A stretch of DNA of 64,000 nt, from the NCBI GenBank assembly GCA_027625915.1, contig JANTQA010000047.1:12276001-12340000 (forward strand), read 5' to 3'. The translations under genes were made by a program, and so were the position numbers. The stretch's first letter is position 1; each line of letters starts with the position of its first letter. This document shows positions 35,481 to 47,158 of this stretch, in pieces. The stretch is from Anaeramoeba flamelloides. Lineage: Eukaryota > Metamonada > Anaeramoebidae. The notes under the pieces were generated by a model, which was given only the letters and a program-made list of their open reading frames with translations, ran no database searches and was not told where the DNA came from.

Positions 35481-36474
35481 CTGTTGTGGAAAAAAAGTGA
35501 AACACTGTTTTTAATTGGTAACATTACTGAAAATGAAGAGTAAAATCAATAAAATGAAGAAGCTAATTAACTTCAAATAATAACCCATTATATTCAGGGT
35601 TCACATTTTGATTCTTTGTTGAAAAAAACCAAAAATAATTCTTTTTTTGATTCCATGGAATCAAATAATTCTTTTTTTCCCAATCATAAGTCTCAATTAA
35701 TTTCTTTTTACATTCATTTTTACAAGGAATCACATAATTCTTAAAATTTATTATTTTATTATTTTTTTTTTTTATTTTCAAAAAAAATTTATTATTTCTC
35801 AAAAAAAATTAATATTTGTTTTTCTTATTGTGATACTAGTTTCCATCGTCTTTTCATCAACCCTGAAGTTTTTAAGTTTATTTCTTATAAGAAAATTATT
35901 TTTCTTTGAAATGGAATCGAAAGATTCTTTTTTTTTTTTTAATAGAGTTTTGCTACCAAATAAAAATTCTTTTTTTGATTCCCTGGAATCAGAATAAAAT
36001 ACTTTTTAATATTTTTGAAAAATTAAACTTCAAAGGTACTTTAACAAGTGGAAAATGTTTGATAAAAATTGATTCCATTGGAATCATTTTAATATTATGA
36101 TTCCAAATTTTAATTTTTGAGATTCTAAAAATTCCAAAAATGGAATCATTTTGGGAACTCTGATTATATTATTTTCAATCAACCTAACAAATACAATTTA
36201 AATCTCATGATTTATCGAAATTATTGGAATGTGGTTTTGGAGATCTCAAAAATAGTCAATTTTTTGAACAAATTTTTAATAATTGATCAATCAAAGAAAA
36301 ACCCATACTAAAAGATAGTATTAAAAAAACTGTTATTGTGTTGAATCCTTCATTTTGTCTTTATTTATTTATTTATTCTTTTTTTCATTGATCTTACTTT
36401 GAATTTTCAGTAATGTTCCCAATTAAAAACCGTGTTTTACTTTTTTTTCCTGTTTCACTTTTTTTCCACAACGG
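35481..36474. mobile_element. PIF/Harbinger-type MITE, 994 bp including a nested hAT MITE
   Basis: Ends CTGTTGTGGAAAAAAAGTGA and, inverted, CCGTTGTGGAAAAAAAGTGA, with TTA duplicated at 35478-35480 and 36475-36477. The subterminal TTAATTGGTAACATTACTG motif is shared with 28.6 kb. Without the nested 568 bp insert and its target duplication it would be about 418 bp, close to the 407 bp relative at 41.4 kb. Confidence 0.85.
35595..36162. mobile_element. hAT-type MITE, 568 bp, nested
   Basis: Ends CAGGGTTCACATTTTGATTC and, inverted, CAGAGTTCCCAAAATGATTC. A perfect 8 bp duplication ATTATATT lies at 35587-35594 and 36163-36170. CAGRG ends with an 8 bp target duplication are the hAT signature. The inside is full of GGAATC/GATTCC motifs, several forming GATTCCATGGAATC-type palindromes. 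No transposase frame. Confidence 0.88.
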
Positions 36475-37098
36475 TTAATAATCTTGAAAAAAATATATAT
36501 ATATATATATATAAACATTGAGAAATTTAAAATAATTTTTTCTGACAACTCTCAAGATCAGCTTGGCTTACAAAAAGGATTACTTTAAAACCAAAAAAAC
36601 CGAATTCATATTGAGATGGAAAAAGTCACTAATTGATTTTTAAATTAATAGCATATTATGTTTTCTAGATCACAGTTTGTTTTCTTTTTTGAAATAAGTA
36701 ATATACAAGCCAATAATAGAATATTTCTGCCAAGAATAAACAAGCCACTGCAAGATATTAAAAAAATCATTAATGAATTGTTTTTGAATGTATCTTGAAG
36801 AAGTTTTTCAAGGTTTGGTGGTTTTAAGTTGTTTAATTTTCTTCACAAAAGATGAACCAATGAGAAATATTTGAAAACATGAACTGGAATTTTTAAAGCA
36901 ATTTTTATTTTTGTTAATTTTTTATTGCCAAAAAGAAAAAAAAATTTGAGAGGTGAAAAATCACAGCAATAAATAGACAAGAAATGAAAGATCTTTAGTT
37001 TGCTTGTAATTTTTGATCTTTTCTTATTTTTTTCTTTTTCTTTAATAAGGATTTAATCTTGAAAGAACACAAACAAGAAAGTAGTGATTCTGTTTTGA
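36475..37098. other. Downstream flank of the dynein light chain gene
   Basis: Contains a short (AT)n run at 36496-36512 and the 3' flank of the minus-strand gene. No further feature. Confidence 0.4.
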
Positions 37099-37758
37099 TT
37101 AATATGCCAAGCCATAAACAGATGTGATACAGTACATATTCTCATTTTCCCATCGATAAGAACAGTTTCCATCCAGAGAATTATCCCAATAACAAGAAGT
37201 TGACGAATGCATACCAGTGTTTCCCTTTTGGATAATCATTGAGGTAACTATATTTCGTTTTGTATTTGAAAAAACAAATTTGATAAGAAAAAGAAGTTTG
37301 TGTTGATAACTAAATTGTTCAAGAAAGACCAAAATTTTGTGGTAGCCTGTTGGGGAATAGAAAAAAAAAAAAAAAAAAAAAAAAATTGAAAAAAAAAAGA
37401 AAGAAGATGAAAAAGAAAAAGAAAAGCAATTTCAAAAAAAACAAACCAACATATTTGAATTTATATTTCTTTTGGTTTAGCTCTGCAAGTATTTTATCAA
37501 TTATTACTGTTGTCCATCTGTTAACCATTGCGTGTTGGTATTTTTTTTTTTGTAGTATTTCATTTGAACACTTTTGAAAAGTAGTATATTATTTTTCATT
37601 TTGGTTGCGAAAAAGGAAAAAAAAAGTTTTATTTGGGTTAGTTTTTGATACACAAAAAAAAACAAAACAAAACAAAACAAAAAAAAAAGAAATACTTCTT
37701 TAATGATTTCTTTAATCTCTTCAACTTTGTCCATAAAAGGAAATCGTTCTTCAGACAT
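37099..37758 (-). CDS. DYNLT1: Dynein light chain, Tctex-1 type
   Basis: Three exons on the minus strand: 37758-37696, 37570-37447 and 37247-37099, with GT-AG introns of 125 and 199 bp (phases 0 and 1). Together they encode 111 residues; animal DYNLT1 has 113. The reading starts MSEERFPFMDKVEEIKEIIK, then YQHAMVNRWTTVIIDKIL (family YQHSKVNQWTTNVVEQTL), KYKFKYVVTSMIIQKGN and STSCYWDNSLDGNCSYRWEN (family SSCFWDSSTDGSCTVRWEN), ending MYCITSVYGLAY. The alignment is continuous across both splice sites. The protein is a homodimeric light chain bound to dynein intermediate chain; it links cargo to cytoplasmic or flagellar dynein. Simple frame reading shows only three unrelated-looking fragments, so the gene is easy to miss. 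Very high confidence in the family; the choice between cytoplasmic and axonemal paralogue is open. Confidence 0.93.
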
Positions 37759-39489
37759 TTGTTATCAAGATTGTGTTTGAGTAAGAATAAAATTTCTTTC
37801 AAAAAAATAATAAACTAAAAAAAATAAAATTCTTGTTAAAAAATACAATCTCAAATTTGGTTTGTAACTTAAGGTTGGACGAATTGACCCTCTTTAAGAA
37901 ACAAGTTTGATCAATACATTTTTATTAACAATTAATAGTAGAACAAACAATAACACATATTTCTTTTTGTTAACCCTTAAAATTGAAATAACTTTCTTCA
38001 GAGAAAAATAAAATGAATACAAGAACTTGTGCAAAATTATATACTTTTCTTTTAAGGTAGACAATCCCTAAAAAATTGAAATAGGATTATTTTGTATTAA
38101 GTGTGGTGGCTTGTGATTTAAACTTGGTAGTTGATCGGTCTTGAACTTGCTATGGGCTTTCATGTGGTTCAAAAAGACAATTTTTGACAATATATTTTTA
38201 ATTTTCCGAAATCCGATTTGAAGAATGTAAGAATATAAATTGACTGATAAGTATTTAATTACGAATTTTGAATTTTTTGTTGTTAATTGGAATATTTATT
38301 TCACTTTTACTCAATTATCTAAAAAACAATAAATATTTTTTATTTTTTTTCATTTTTCCGGTTACTGAATCTTCTTTATATTGGGAAGAAGAGTTACAAA
38401 GGGGAAAAATCAAGTGGTTACTTGATAATACTGTGATACCGAAACACGAAAGTATGAGTAACTTGAAAATAAAAAAACTAAAAAGTAAAGGCTAAAAATG
38501 ACCAAAATTTTAATTCAAATCAGATCAAAAAAAAAATTGAAATTAAAATAACTTAAACAATGATCCCCAAGTGAACATTCCTGATCAACTATCAAATTAG
38601 ATTAAATCAACCAAAAGTATCTTGTTTTTGATTTTGGGAGTCCTTATTTCAAGACAGTATTGTTTTTTTTTTTTTTTTGGTTGATTTTTTACTAATTGCT
38701 TCTTATAAATCCTTTTTAAATTTCAATTTTTTTTTTCCTTTTTTCTTTTCAATTTTTTGCTTTTGCTTTTTAAACCATATAAAAAATTGGGTGTATCTTT
38801 TCCTTGAACAATCGTGAAATCTATGCTTTTAAGCTGAAATTACTCTTTTAATGAAATTTAAGTAAAAAGACATCTAGAGTGTAATTTACACTTCTTCCAT
38901 CAATAAAACAATAAATTTATTTTTTTACAAGCTTCAAATGTAACTCAACCTAATTAAAAATATAAAATTTTAGAAAAAAAATCATTTTTTAACTTCCCTT
39001 CCATTGTAGTAGTCCCACACTCATAAATCCTGATATATGAAAAAAAAAAAATAAATTGTCAAAAATTTCCCTTTTGAACAATTATTAAAATTCATATCAA
39101 GTCAAAGGTCAATCAACTATAGGATAAAAATTATAAGTATCAACACCTAATACCAGATAATTATTTTTTTTTCACATTTCAGGAATTGTAAACCTTATCG
39201 GGTTTAGACCAGAAATGATTTATTTTGTGAAGATTATTGTTAAAATTTATTTAATAACTTTTTTGATAAAGAAATAGATGAAAAGTCCATTAAAACACTA
39301 TTTTTTTAGAGTTGGAATTCAACTTAACTTAATTAGCGCAAAACTTCTTTCCAAAAATATTCTCAAAAACCACATTTATGAAATTTTACGTAACAATAAA
39401 GTTTTTAAATTTTCAATCATTTACTGACCACACATTATGAGAAAAATTTTTTTGAAAAGAAAATTAATCCTTTGCTAATTTTGCCTTTT
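37759..39489. other. Intergenic; one unassigned frame
   Basis: A plus-strand frame at 38268-38495 begins hydrophobic and ends TESSLYWEEELQRGKIKW and on; it could be a terminal exon, but I cannot link or identify it. A perfect (AAAAC)n run lies at 37661-37681. Otherwise nothing seen. Confidence 0.35.
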
Positions 39490-40010
39490 GATAACCTCAC
39501 TGATAATAAACATTAATGGTTAATAAAAGATCTTTGATCAAAAATTTTTTTTTGAGGTATTTGTTGATTAAAGTTGGAAAATCCAATTTTACAGGTTCTA
39601 GAAAGATTTTTTTCAAATATAATAGTAACAAATTTTGAATATTTTTTTCTTCCTAATTAAGAAGTCATTTTAAATAATTTAAAATTATTTTATATTCTGA
39701 TAAATATCTTTCAAATAGGGAATTAATTATTTGAACTTTTTTTAAATTATTTATTTCTATAAATTGAAAAAAATATTTTGTTTTTGAACGGAGGTTAGCT
39801 TTCCCAGAATTTAAAAGAATTGAGTAAAATCAAGGATTTTTCTCCATTCTTTTGATTTTCTGAAAAACCACAGTTAGGTTTTCTTGATTTTTCTGTTTAT
39901 TTGTGAAGTATTCTAGGTTTTTTTGAGGTTTTCTATATTATTTCTGAATTTTTCTAGGTTTTCTATTTATTTGGAAGTGTTCTAGTTTTTTTTTACTTTT
40001 TATAGTAAAA
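39490..40010. repeat. Palindromic array P4 with its ~300 bp tail (inverted)
   Basis: 39490-39785 is the reverse complement of the tail next to P2 and P7, including AAAAGATCTTTGATCAAAAA. 39786-40010 holds array modules: an AAGAATTGAGTAAAATC hairpin and GTTTTCTATTTATTTG units. The orientation relative to the array is conserved, so tail and array form one element. Confidence 0.7.
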
Positions 40011-41400
40011 AGAAAATTTAAAAGTCTAGTCGTTACCGTGAAATTTTTTTTTCTGTATTGGAAAAAAACTTTTTAGTAATTTCTATCAGGGCCTAAGACC
40101 AATCAAACACCAACCAACCCATGATGTACGATCTATTTCCAAAAATTAACAACCAAATACGGGTACATTTTTAGAAAAAAACGCCAAAGAGCGATACTCA
40201 ATTTACAATTAGTATGATTTCGAATATCTAATTTTGAAAACAAATATGTCAGTTTTGAAGTGTCTCTCTTTGGCACTTTTTGAGATCTCGGTGATTTTTT
40301 TTTTCAATTTTTTCATTTATCTATACCCAATTTTTTGATTAAATATTTTTTTCTTTTCTATATTTAACAAAGTCTCAAAATTGATAACTTTTTCCTATTT
40401 AAACAATATCCCAATTAGAATAATTAATTGTTACCCTATAAATTAGACCCCTTCCAAAGATACTACCAATTGTTTTCATTATCAAATTGGGGGGTAGATA
40501 TATATTTTTTAAAGGTTCAAAATGTTTAATAATAAAGCTGATATTGAATTGTTTTTTTATTATTTTTTTTTTTATGTAGATAAGTTAATTTGAAACAAAC
40601 TTAATATGATCCAATAAAAAAAATCATTTTTTTTTTAGTGTAATTTAAGGGAGGAGTTTAGAATTCCCCTTGTTTGGAAAAATTCATTTTTTTTATTCAA
40701 GAATAAAATTTATTTAGTTTTTCAAAACATTTTTGATAATTAATAGCCATTTTTGTTTCTGAAAAATTTGTTTTTGAATTTCAGAAAAAATTCTTGATAT
40801 TAGCTTATGAATTTTTTTTTTCAATGTGTGTTTTCTTATTCATTTTCACGTTTTATCAATCGTATATCAGCTTTATTATGAACATATTGAACCTTTAAAA
40901 AATATACATCAATATCAAAACTGTATATTGTAAAAAAAAAATGATTGTATCTTTTGAAATAGTGTATATATTTATTTATAAAATGGGAATATATTTTCAA
41001 AATTTTCAAAATGTTTTCAAAGGGAAAATAAATGGAATTTTAGATGTTTTAGTAGAAAATTATTCGGATTATTTGCTTGGATGTTAATTTTAATTCTTTA
41101 AAAACTATCTAAAATTGGAAAAAATATTGACAAATCTATTAATTTTATACTTGGGCTCTTTTGCAATTCTTCAAAGTTAATTTGTCAAAAAATTACCAGA
41201 AAAACTCAACGGGGCCAAAAAAACCTAAAAAAATTAATACTCAAAATAAATTAGATAAAACTAATTTGAATTTCTAGTTGAAATTTCTTCCCAAAAATAT
41301 CAAAAAGGGACAATAAAATGAAAACAATAGGATAATACAAATTTTCATTTATATGATTAGGGACTAATTATTTTATTAAAAGAAATAAAAAAGTTATTAA
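40011..41400. other. Intergenic; short less AT-rich block at 40020-40290
   Basis: The block at 40020-40290 is richer in G and C than its flanks; its right end (TCTTTGGCACTTTTTGAGAT and after) resembles 46505-46560 in the same orientation. A phrase AATTTAAGGGAGGAGTTTAG at 40647 matches 938-958 next to array P1. No gene recognised. Confidence 0.4.
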
Positions 41401-41807
41401 CTATTTTGGAAAAAAGTCAAAGAAGGAAAAACGTTCAACACGATTTTATTATTAGAAACCTTATTGAAAATAAAAAGTAAAATTAATAAAGGTAAATTAA
41501 AGTTTTAATTTTAATTAATAATTCATTAGAATCTTATTATTTAAATCAACAAATACAATTTTGATCTGTTATTTTATTGAAATCTGTTCTATGATTTGGA
41601 GATATACAAAAATTTTAAAATTTTATTAAGAATAGATTAATCAAATAAATACCCTTAACAAAATGATAGTATTAAAATAACTGAAGTTGTTTTTAATCCT
41701 CCATTTATTCTAAAATTATTCATTTTTTCTTTGATTGTTTGATCTTACTTTCCATATTCAATAAATTTCGCAATTAAAAAAGATTTTTCACTTCTTTACC
41801 TAAACAA
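41401..41807. mobile_element. PIF/Harbinger-type MITE, older copy (407 bp)
   Basis: TAA flanks both ends (41398-41400, 41808-41810). The order of internal sequence matches the element at 35.5 kb (ATCAACAAATACAATTTTGA; GATAGTATTAAAATAACTG) but with more divergence and without the hAT insertion. Confidence 0.7.
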
Positions 41808-43330
41808 TAAAATGAAAAAACTTTCAAAATTGATTCCTCAAAACGATTTTACATATATAAAATTGGGTTGTGTTTGTGCATTTTCGTGTTCATAACACAT
41901 AAATTTTAAGTGGATTAATAAAAAGTCTTGTTTTGTTATACAATGATCAAACTAATACATGTCACAAAACAACAATGATAATCCAAATTTCGAAATATAA
42001 TCCGTGCTTTTTTTTCTTCTTTTTCCAATGTAACTTTTAATTTACTACTTTAAATATTTTACCTACATTCAAATCAATTTTGAAAGTAAACTCCTTGATA
42101 TTTTTCAGTAAATTTTAAATTAGGAATGCAATTAGTTGAAAATTTTTGGTATTTTTCTGATACAGCTGTTTTAGAAAAGTTTGTACCAAAAGTTTTATTA
42201 GATGTTGACTGAACTGATTAAAACATATGAATTAGACAGATTTAAGCCCTACTTATAAAAATTCGATTCCACACTTTTTTAAAACAGTTATATTTGTTGT
42301 TTTTTTTTAGTTTTTTTTGATGTATAAAAATTTTATTCAAAAATACTCTATGTTTTTTGAGATAAAAATTTTCTAATTTGAAAGTTTATTTTTAGAATTT
42401 CTTTTTAAATAATATAACTTTAAGAAACCAATACCATATTTACTAGGTTTTATTGTAAGTTCCCATGATAGAATAATGTATAGTTCTTCTATAAATGAAA
42501 AAAAAACATGCTTTTTATTTGGAAATACAGATTTAATATTTTTTGGCACACATTATTTGGATAACAGTATTACTTTTTTCAAATTAGGATTCTTTTTGAG
42601 TTATAATTACTTGTTTGAGTTTAAAAAAAAATAATACTTTAAGTTTTACTTGTAAGACACAAATATTTGAAGAAATTTAAATCATAAGAAAATCTTAAAT
42701 TTAGGATCATTTTTGGGAATTTTTTTTTTAACAAATTATTTTAAGTGACTAGTGACTCTTATTTATTTTTTCTTCCCAAAGGTAATAGAGTAATTATTTA
42801 TGCAAGAATGTAATTTAACAGGAAATGCAAACTCCTTTATCAACTTTAGAGAGATGAGTTATCATTTTTTAAAACAATTTATTTTTCTCAATGAAATTTG
42901 TCTTCAAAAGATCTGATCCTTTTTTGTTAGATTTTTGGATCGAATTAAAGAAAAAAAAAATTTACAAAATCATTTTAATTTTGAAGAAATCTCAATTTGA
43001 ATAATTTCTGAGACTCTGTATTCATAAATAACGGTGAACTTTTATCTTATTTTATAAATACATGAAAAATACATCAAATATAGAATCCTTGAAGATCTAA
43101 AAAAAAAAAATATCATTTATTTTATTCACAAATATTTATTAATTTTCTTTGAAATGTAAAAGATTGGGAAAATATTTACTTAAACCAAATATTAAGAGTA
43201 TAAACAAGTACTGTTTGTTATTAGAATAAAGTATTGGATGATATATATTATTATTTTTTTTATTAGATTTATTTATTTAAATTTGTTTTATTTGTTTGGA
43301 AATCTTTAAAAAATATACAAAATAATTATA
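41808..43330. other. Intergenic with an inverted solo repeat arm
   Basis: 42000-42115 is an inverted copy of the arm found at 29150-29265 and 29500-29625 (ATCCGTGCTTTTTTTTCTTC; CAAATCAATTTTGAAAGTAA). The rest is AT-rich with no supported feature. Confidence 0.5.
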
Positions 43331-43334
43331 ACTT

Positions 43335-43770
43335 CTATTGATACATTTAAGCTTTGGGCTAATAATTAACTCAATGCAAGTATTAAGATTGTGTTATAAT
43401 TTTTTTTTCAGAAATAATCAAATTAAAAATTATTTTTTTAGGTTTGAAGTTGATTTATCCAGGTTTTAACAAATTGTTTTGGGAGAATTTTTAATTTAAT
43501 CGTTTGGCTGTTTTTCTTGGATTTTTATTATTCAAAAAAAGGAGAAAAAATTGTAAAGTCTATTTGATAAATTTAATTATTTGGCTGTTAATTACTTACT
43601 GAAATAATTAAGATTGGGTTATTAATTATTGATTATAAATAATCAAATTAAAAAGTATTTCTCTAGATTTTAAGTTGAATTTCCAAGGTTTTACAAAAGT
43701 ATTTCGGGAGAATTTTTAATTTCATTATTTTTTTTTTTTTCTCGGATTTTTTCATTCAATAAAAAATAAA
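43335..43770 (+). repeat. Direct tandem duplication, ~215 bp unit
   Basis: Two degenerate copies (about 43340-43555 and 43567-43765) share, in order, AATAATCAAATTAAAAA, an AAGTTGA.TT.CC.GGTTTT phrase and GGGAGAATTTTTAATTT. No frame runs through both. Confidence 0.6.
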
Positions 43771-44199
43771 AAATATATTTGAAATATTCTTTGAATCAAT
43801 AAAGAAATTATATTTTTTTCAAGTTCAAAATAATTATTGTAATTTTTTTGAAATTAAGTGGATTTTTTATACTGGATTATTTTAGAACTTTGGTTGTTTT
43901 ATTTATAAAGTGTATTTTTGTACACTTCCTTTACAGATATTAAGATTTCAATTTTTTTTAAAATAATTTCCATTATGCCTGGATTTTTAACTTTTCAAAA
44001 ATTTGAAAAATAGATCAGACTTTTTAAAAACAGTAATTCATTTCTGAAAATCGTATTAAAAGTGAGTTTGATCTTTTACATAATCAGACATTTACTTGGT
44101 TTTTTCAATTTCAAGGTACGGTAAATTTTTTTTGATTTTACTTTTTAAATTTACTTGAAGATTTTTTTAAGTTTACTTTTCCCTTAAATAGAATTTTAA

Positions 44200-44276
44200 T
44201 TTTGTACCTTAATTTGAGATTTTTCTTATACCTTAAATCAGAGTTGAAAGTTTGTGTCTTAAAAGTGGAATCAACT
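44200..44276. mobile_element. Degenerate end of the 196 bp TA-flanked MITE family
   Basis: Matches the right half of the copy at 49238-49434: TTTGTACCTTAATTTGAGAT, then GTTTGTGTCTTAAAAGTGGA. The left half is not recognisable. Confidence 0.55.
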
Positions 44277-44746
44277 TTAATCCAGATAAATAATTTCAAG
44301 ACTCTTCCAAACTTTCAGACTGACAGTCTTCAAGATTTGAGTTTCTAATATTCTTTCATATTTTTTCAAATTTCAAATACTTGATACAATTTTATATAAG
44401 CCAAAAAAGGGTACAAAATAATAATTAAAAAAAGATAACATTTTGAATGTTTGAAATTTTTAAAGTGTTCGAAAATTAAAAATATTTATCGACTTTCAAT
44501 AACCAAAAACTGTTTTTTATGAAAAGCTGAAAAGTATAAAATTGTTTATATTTCGAGTTTTGAAAAGTTTGGAATTGGAAAACTTTTAAATTGAGTGTTA
44601 TTGCATTTTGATCTTTTAATAAATTTCAAAATGTGGAAAAATATCTAAAAAACAAAAGTGTTGACTAAGTAAAAAAAGTGACCACAATTATTCTGTTTTT
44701 TGATTGAGAACTAAATTTTCATTTTTTTCTTCTTTTTTTTATTCAA

Positions 44747-45550
44747 ATGAAAATTTTTTTTGCATGTCTAATTCTAATTAGTTGCCTTGTAACATTAATT
44801 TCAAGCGACAAAACAAGTTGTTCTGTCGATAAGGACTGTGCAACAAGAGAGCTTCCCAGATGTTATGACAAATCATGTGTCGCCTGTTCTACATCAGAAG
44901 ATTGTCCAATCGACAAATATTGCGACAAAACTGACACACCTTTCTGCAGATCGTACTCTAAAGACAAAGTTTTGGGCTCTTTTTGTAACAAACTTGGCCA
45001 AGCGACAGATTGTAAAGATATTGATAATTATTTCATTTGTGGGAAATGCAAAGACAAAGACTCACCAATCTCTTGGGCTGGTGTTTGTATTGAATTTGAA
45101 TGCCAACAATGCACGGCTGGAGACCACAATTCTGGAATTGCGTAAATAACTTTCTCATTTTTTTCCATACTTTTCAATATTTTTTTTCCTTTTCTTTTTT
45201 CTTTTAATATTGTTTTTTTTTCCTTTTTAATTTAATTGACTTTTACTTACACACGCTAATTTTATCAACCCAAACAAACCCCAATTTTTGTTAATATAAA
45301 AAATATGTTAATCATGAAAAGTGGTGATCACACCATCAGCGGATGCTACCCTTCGGGTTCAAACTCGCCAATTGGTGTTGTTAAAAAGCGTCAATGGACA
45401 GATGGAACACCACACTCAACACGCCAAGATTCCAATTCTATTGCAATGATAATTTTCGGTTTAATGTTTATGGCAATTCTTGTCATCCAAATTATACTTG
45501 TTCGATTTTCAGTGAAAAGTAATGGATACGCATCAATCGGCAATAACTAA
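44747..45550 (+). CDS. Cys-rich type I membrane protein, unknown family
   Basis: Two exons, 44747-45141 and 45322-45550, joined in phase 2 across a 180 bp GT-AG intron; together 207 residues. Residues 1-20 are a clear signal peptide (MKIFFACLILISCLVTLISS). The ectodomain to about residue 165 is rich in cysteine in short loops (CSVDKDCATR; RCYDKSCVACSTSEDCPIDKYC; ICGKCKDKDS; FECQQCTAGD). One transmembrane helix follows at about 172-194 (AMIIFGLMFMAILVIQIILV), then a short tail. The exon join keeps a near-repeat, GDHNSGIAGDHTISGC. Topology implies an extracellular or luminal head. Reduced AT content and the leader support a real gene. The cysteine pattern is reminiscent of small surface or EGF-like proteins, but I cannot name a family. 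Confidence 0.8.
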
Positions 45551-45810
45551 TTGTTTCAAATCATTTGTTTTTCTTTGGGTTTGTTTTTTTCTTCTTTTTT
45601 GTTTTATTCTGATGATTTTTGTTGGGGGTTTAAATCACAAAACCTTTTCAACACTTTTTATTTTTTTCTCTTCAAAATTCAATTTATACGAATAAATTTA
45701 AGACAAATTTATCATTTTTTGGTTATTGTTTTTGTTATTGAAATTGGCCAGACCTCCTTTTTTATCAAAAAAATATGTTCAATTTTTTTTTCTATTTGAT
45801 GAATCTTTAA

Positions 45811-45987
45811 GGGACAAGTCTCTATTATTCTTTTTTTTTTTTGACAAATTTCTAAATAAGGATTCCTGTTCTCGAAATATGTTTAATATTGAAAATAAAC
45901 AGGGGGTTTTCAAATCAAAGTAACTGAAAAAATATTTTCTCAATCTCTATTAAATTTAGGTATTGAATTTTAATAGAGATTAGTCCC
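45811..45987. mobile_element. piggyBac-type (TTAA) MITE, 177 bp
   Basis: Ends GGGACAAGTCTCTATTA and, inverted, GGGACTAATCTCTATTAA, with TTAA on both sides (45807-45810, 45988-45991). The inner AAGGATTCCTGTTCTCG is the family motif. Confidence 0.85.
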
Positions 45988-45991
45988 TTAA

Positions 45992-46764
45992 TAAATTATT
46001 CTCCTAAATAGATCTTACATCATGAAATAAAAATATTTGATCAAATGATTTTCAATTTCAACAGTTTCAAACAATATGTTTTTTGTGTTAAAATCTGTGG
46101 GATGTAAACAAAAATATTTTTTTCTAAAAATAATTACTTACTATTCTGATCTACTCTCAGAAATCTTTTATAATGAATGTTTGATTTTTAAAATGTGCTT
46201 TTTTTGTTGAAAATTCCTTCTACGATAAAAAAATACCTTTTGGGAACTGTTTCATAAGAACTTTTTCAATGAGAATCTCAGTTATTAAAATAGATGGTAC
46301 CCAATCTTGAACCAAAATAATTAGAACACAAAAGTATACCGACATTTGTTTTAGTTCTAGAAAACTTGATATTAGTTGGTGCATTTTTCGCTGTTTGGTT
46401 TTGGTAAAAAATCTTTATTTTTCAAAAAAAAAAGAACTTGACTGAGTTATTCCCAAGAGAATTCAAGTCATTTTCCTATTGCTGAAGTAATTTAATTGTC
46501 GATCTTTGTCCCTTTTTGAGATCTTAAAGTTTTTTTTTTTCATTTTTCAAATGATCTGATTTTAACTGAAAGAATCTTAACAAAATCCCCACCTTTCCAA
46601 ATATCGAGCTTTACAAAAATAAATTGAATTGAATTGATTTTGTATTGAAAGAAAACAATTTGTTTAAATGAAGAAATTTAAATGTATGAATTTAACAATA
46701 AAAATTCTAATTTTTTTTTTTTTTTTTTTTTATTTTTGAAGAGAGAAAATTGCTTTTCTCCTGT
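45992..46764. other. Intergenic, nothing recognised
   Basis: 0.77 kb. The stretch 46505-46560 resembles 40235-40290; otherwise AT-rich without signal. Confidence 0.35.
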
Positions 46765-47035
46765 GTGCCGTAAGGTTTTTTTTAATTTGAGAAATAAAAA
46801 GAAAATTGATGAAATTTTCTTTTAATTTCTTAAATTAAAAAAAAAAACACCGTTAGGTAATCCAGAATTCAAAAGAATTGAGTAAAATCTTTGATTTTTC
46901 TCGATTCATTTGAATCCTGGAAAAGCACCGTTAGGTTTTCTTGAGTTTTCTGTTTATTTCTGAAAATCGATAGATTTATAAAATGAAACAGAAAATCTCA
47001 TAAAAACTTAGGCACTCTACGGCACTCAATAAATT
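46765..47035. repeat. Palindromic modular array P5
   Basis: A TTTAATTTGAGAAATAAAAA hairpin (about 46778-46845), an AAGAATTGAGTAAAATC hairpin with flanking GAATTC/GAATCC, a GTTTTCTGTTTATTTCTGA module, and a final GGCACTCTACGGCACTC as in P1. Confidence 0.8.
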
Positions 47036-47158
47036 TCTAAACTTTTTTTTAGAAATTTTGTTAAAGAATCACAAATTTTATTATCACTTACAAAAATTCT
47101 AATTTTTTAAACATTTTTCAAATATATAATGTTACTTGATCTTGAACTTTTTCTTTAA

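Noticed and set aside
37319-37528. Three separate small minus-strand genes at 37.1-37.8 kb
   Set aside because: They are the three exons of one Tctex-1 gene; the poly-F and poly-K stretches are intron sequence.
38268-38495. 75-codon plus-strand frame
   Set aside because: The end looks protein-like, but no family, splice partner or upstream exon could be found; noted only as unassigned.
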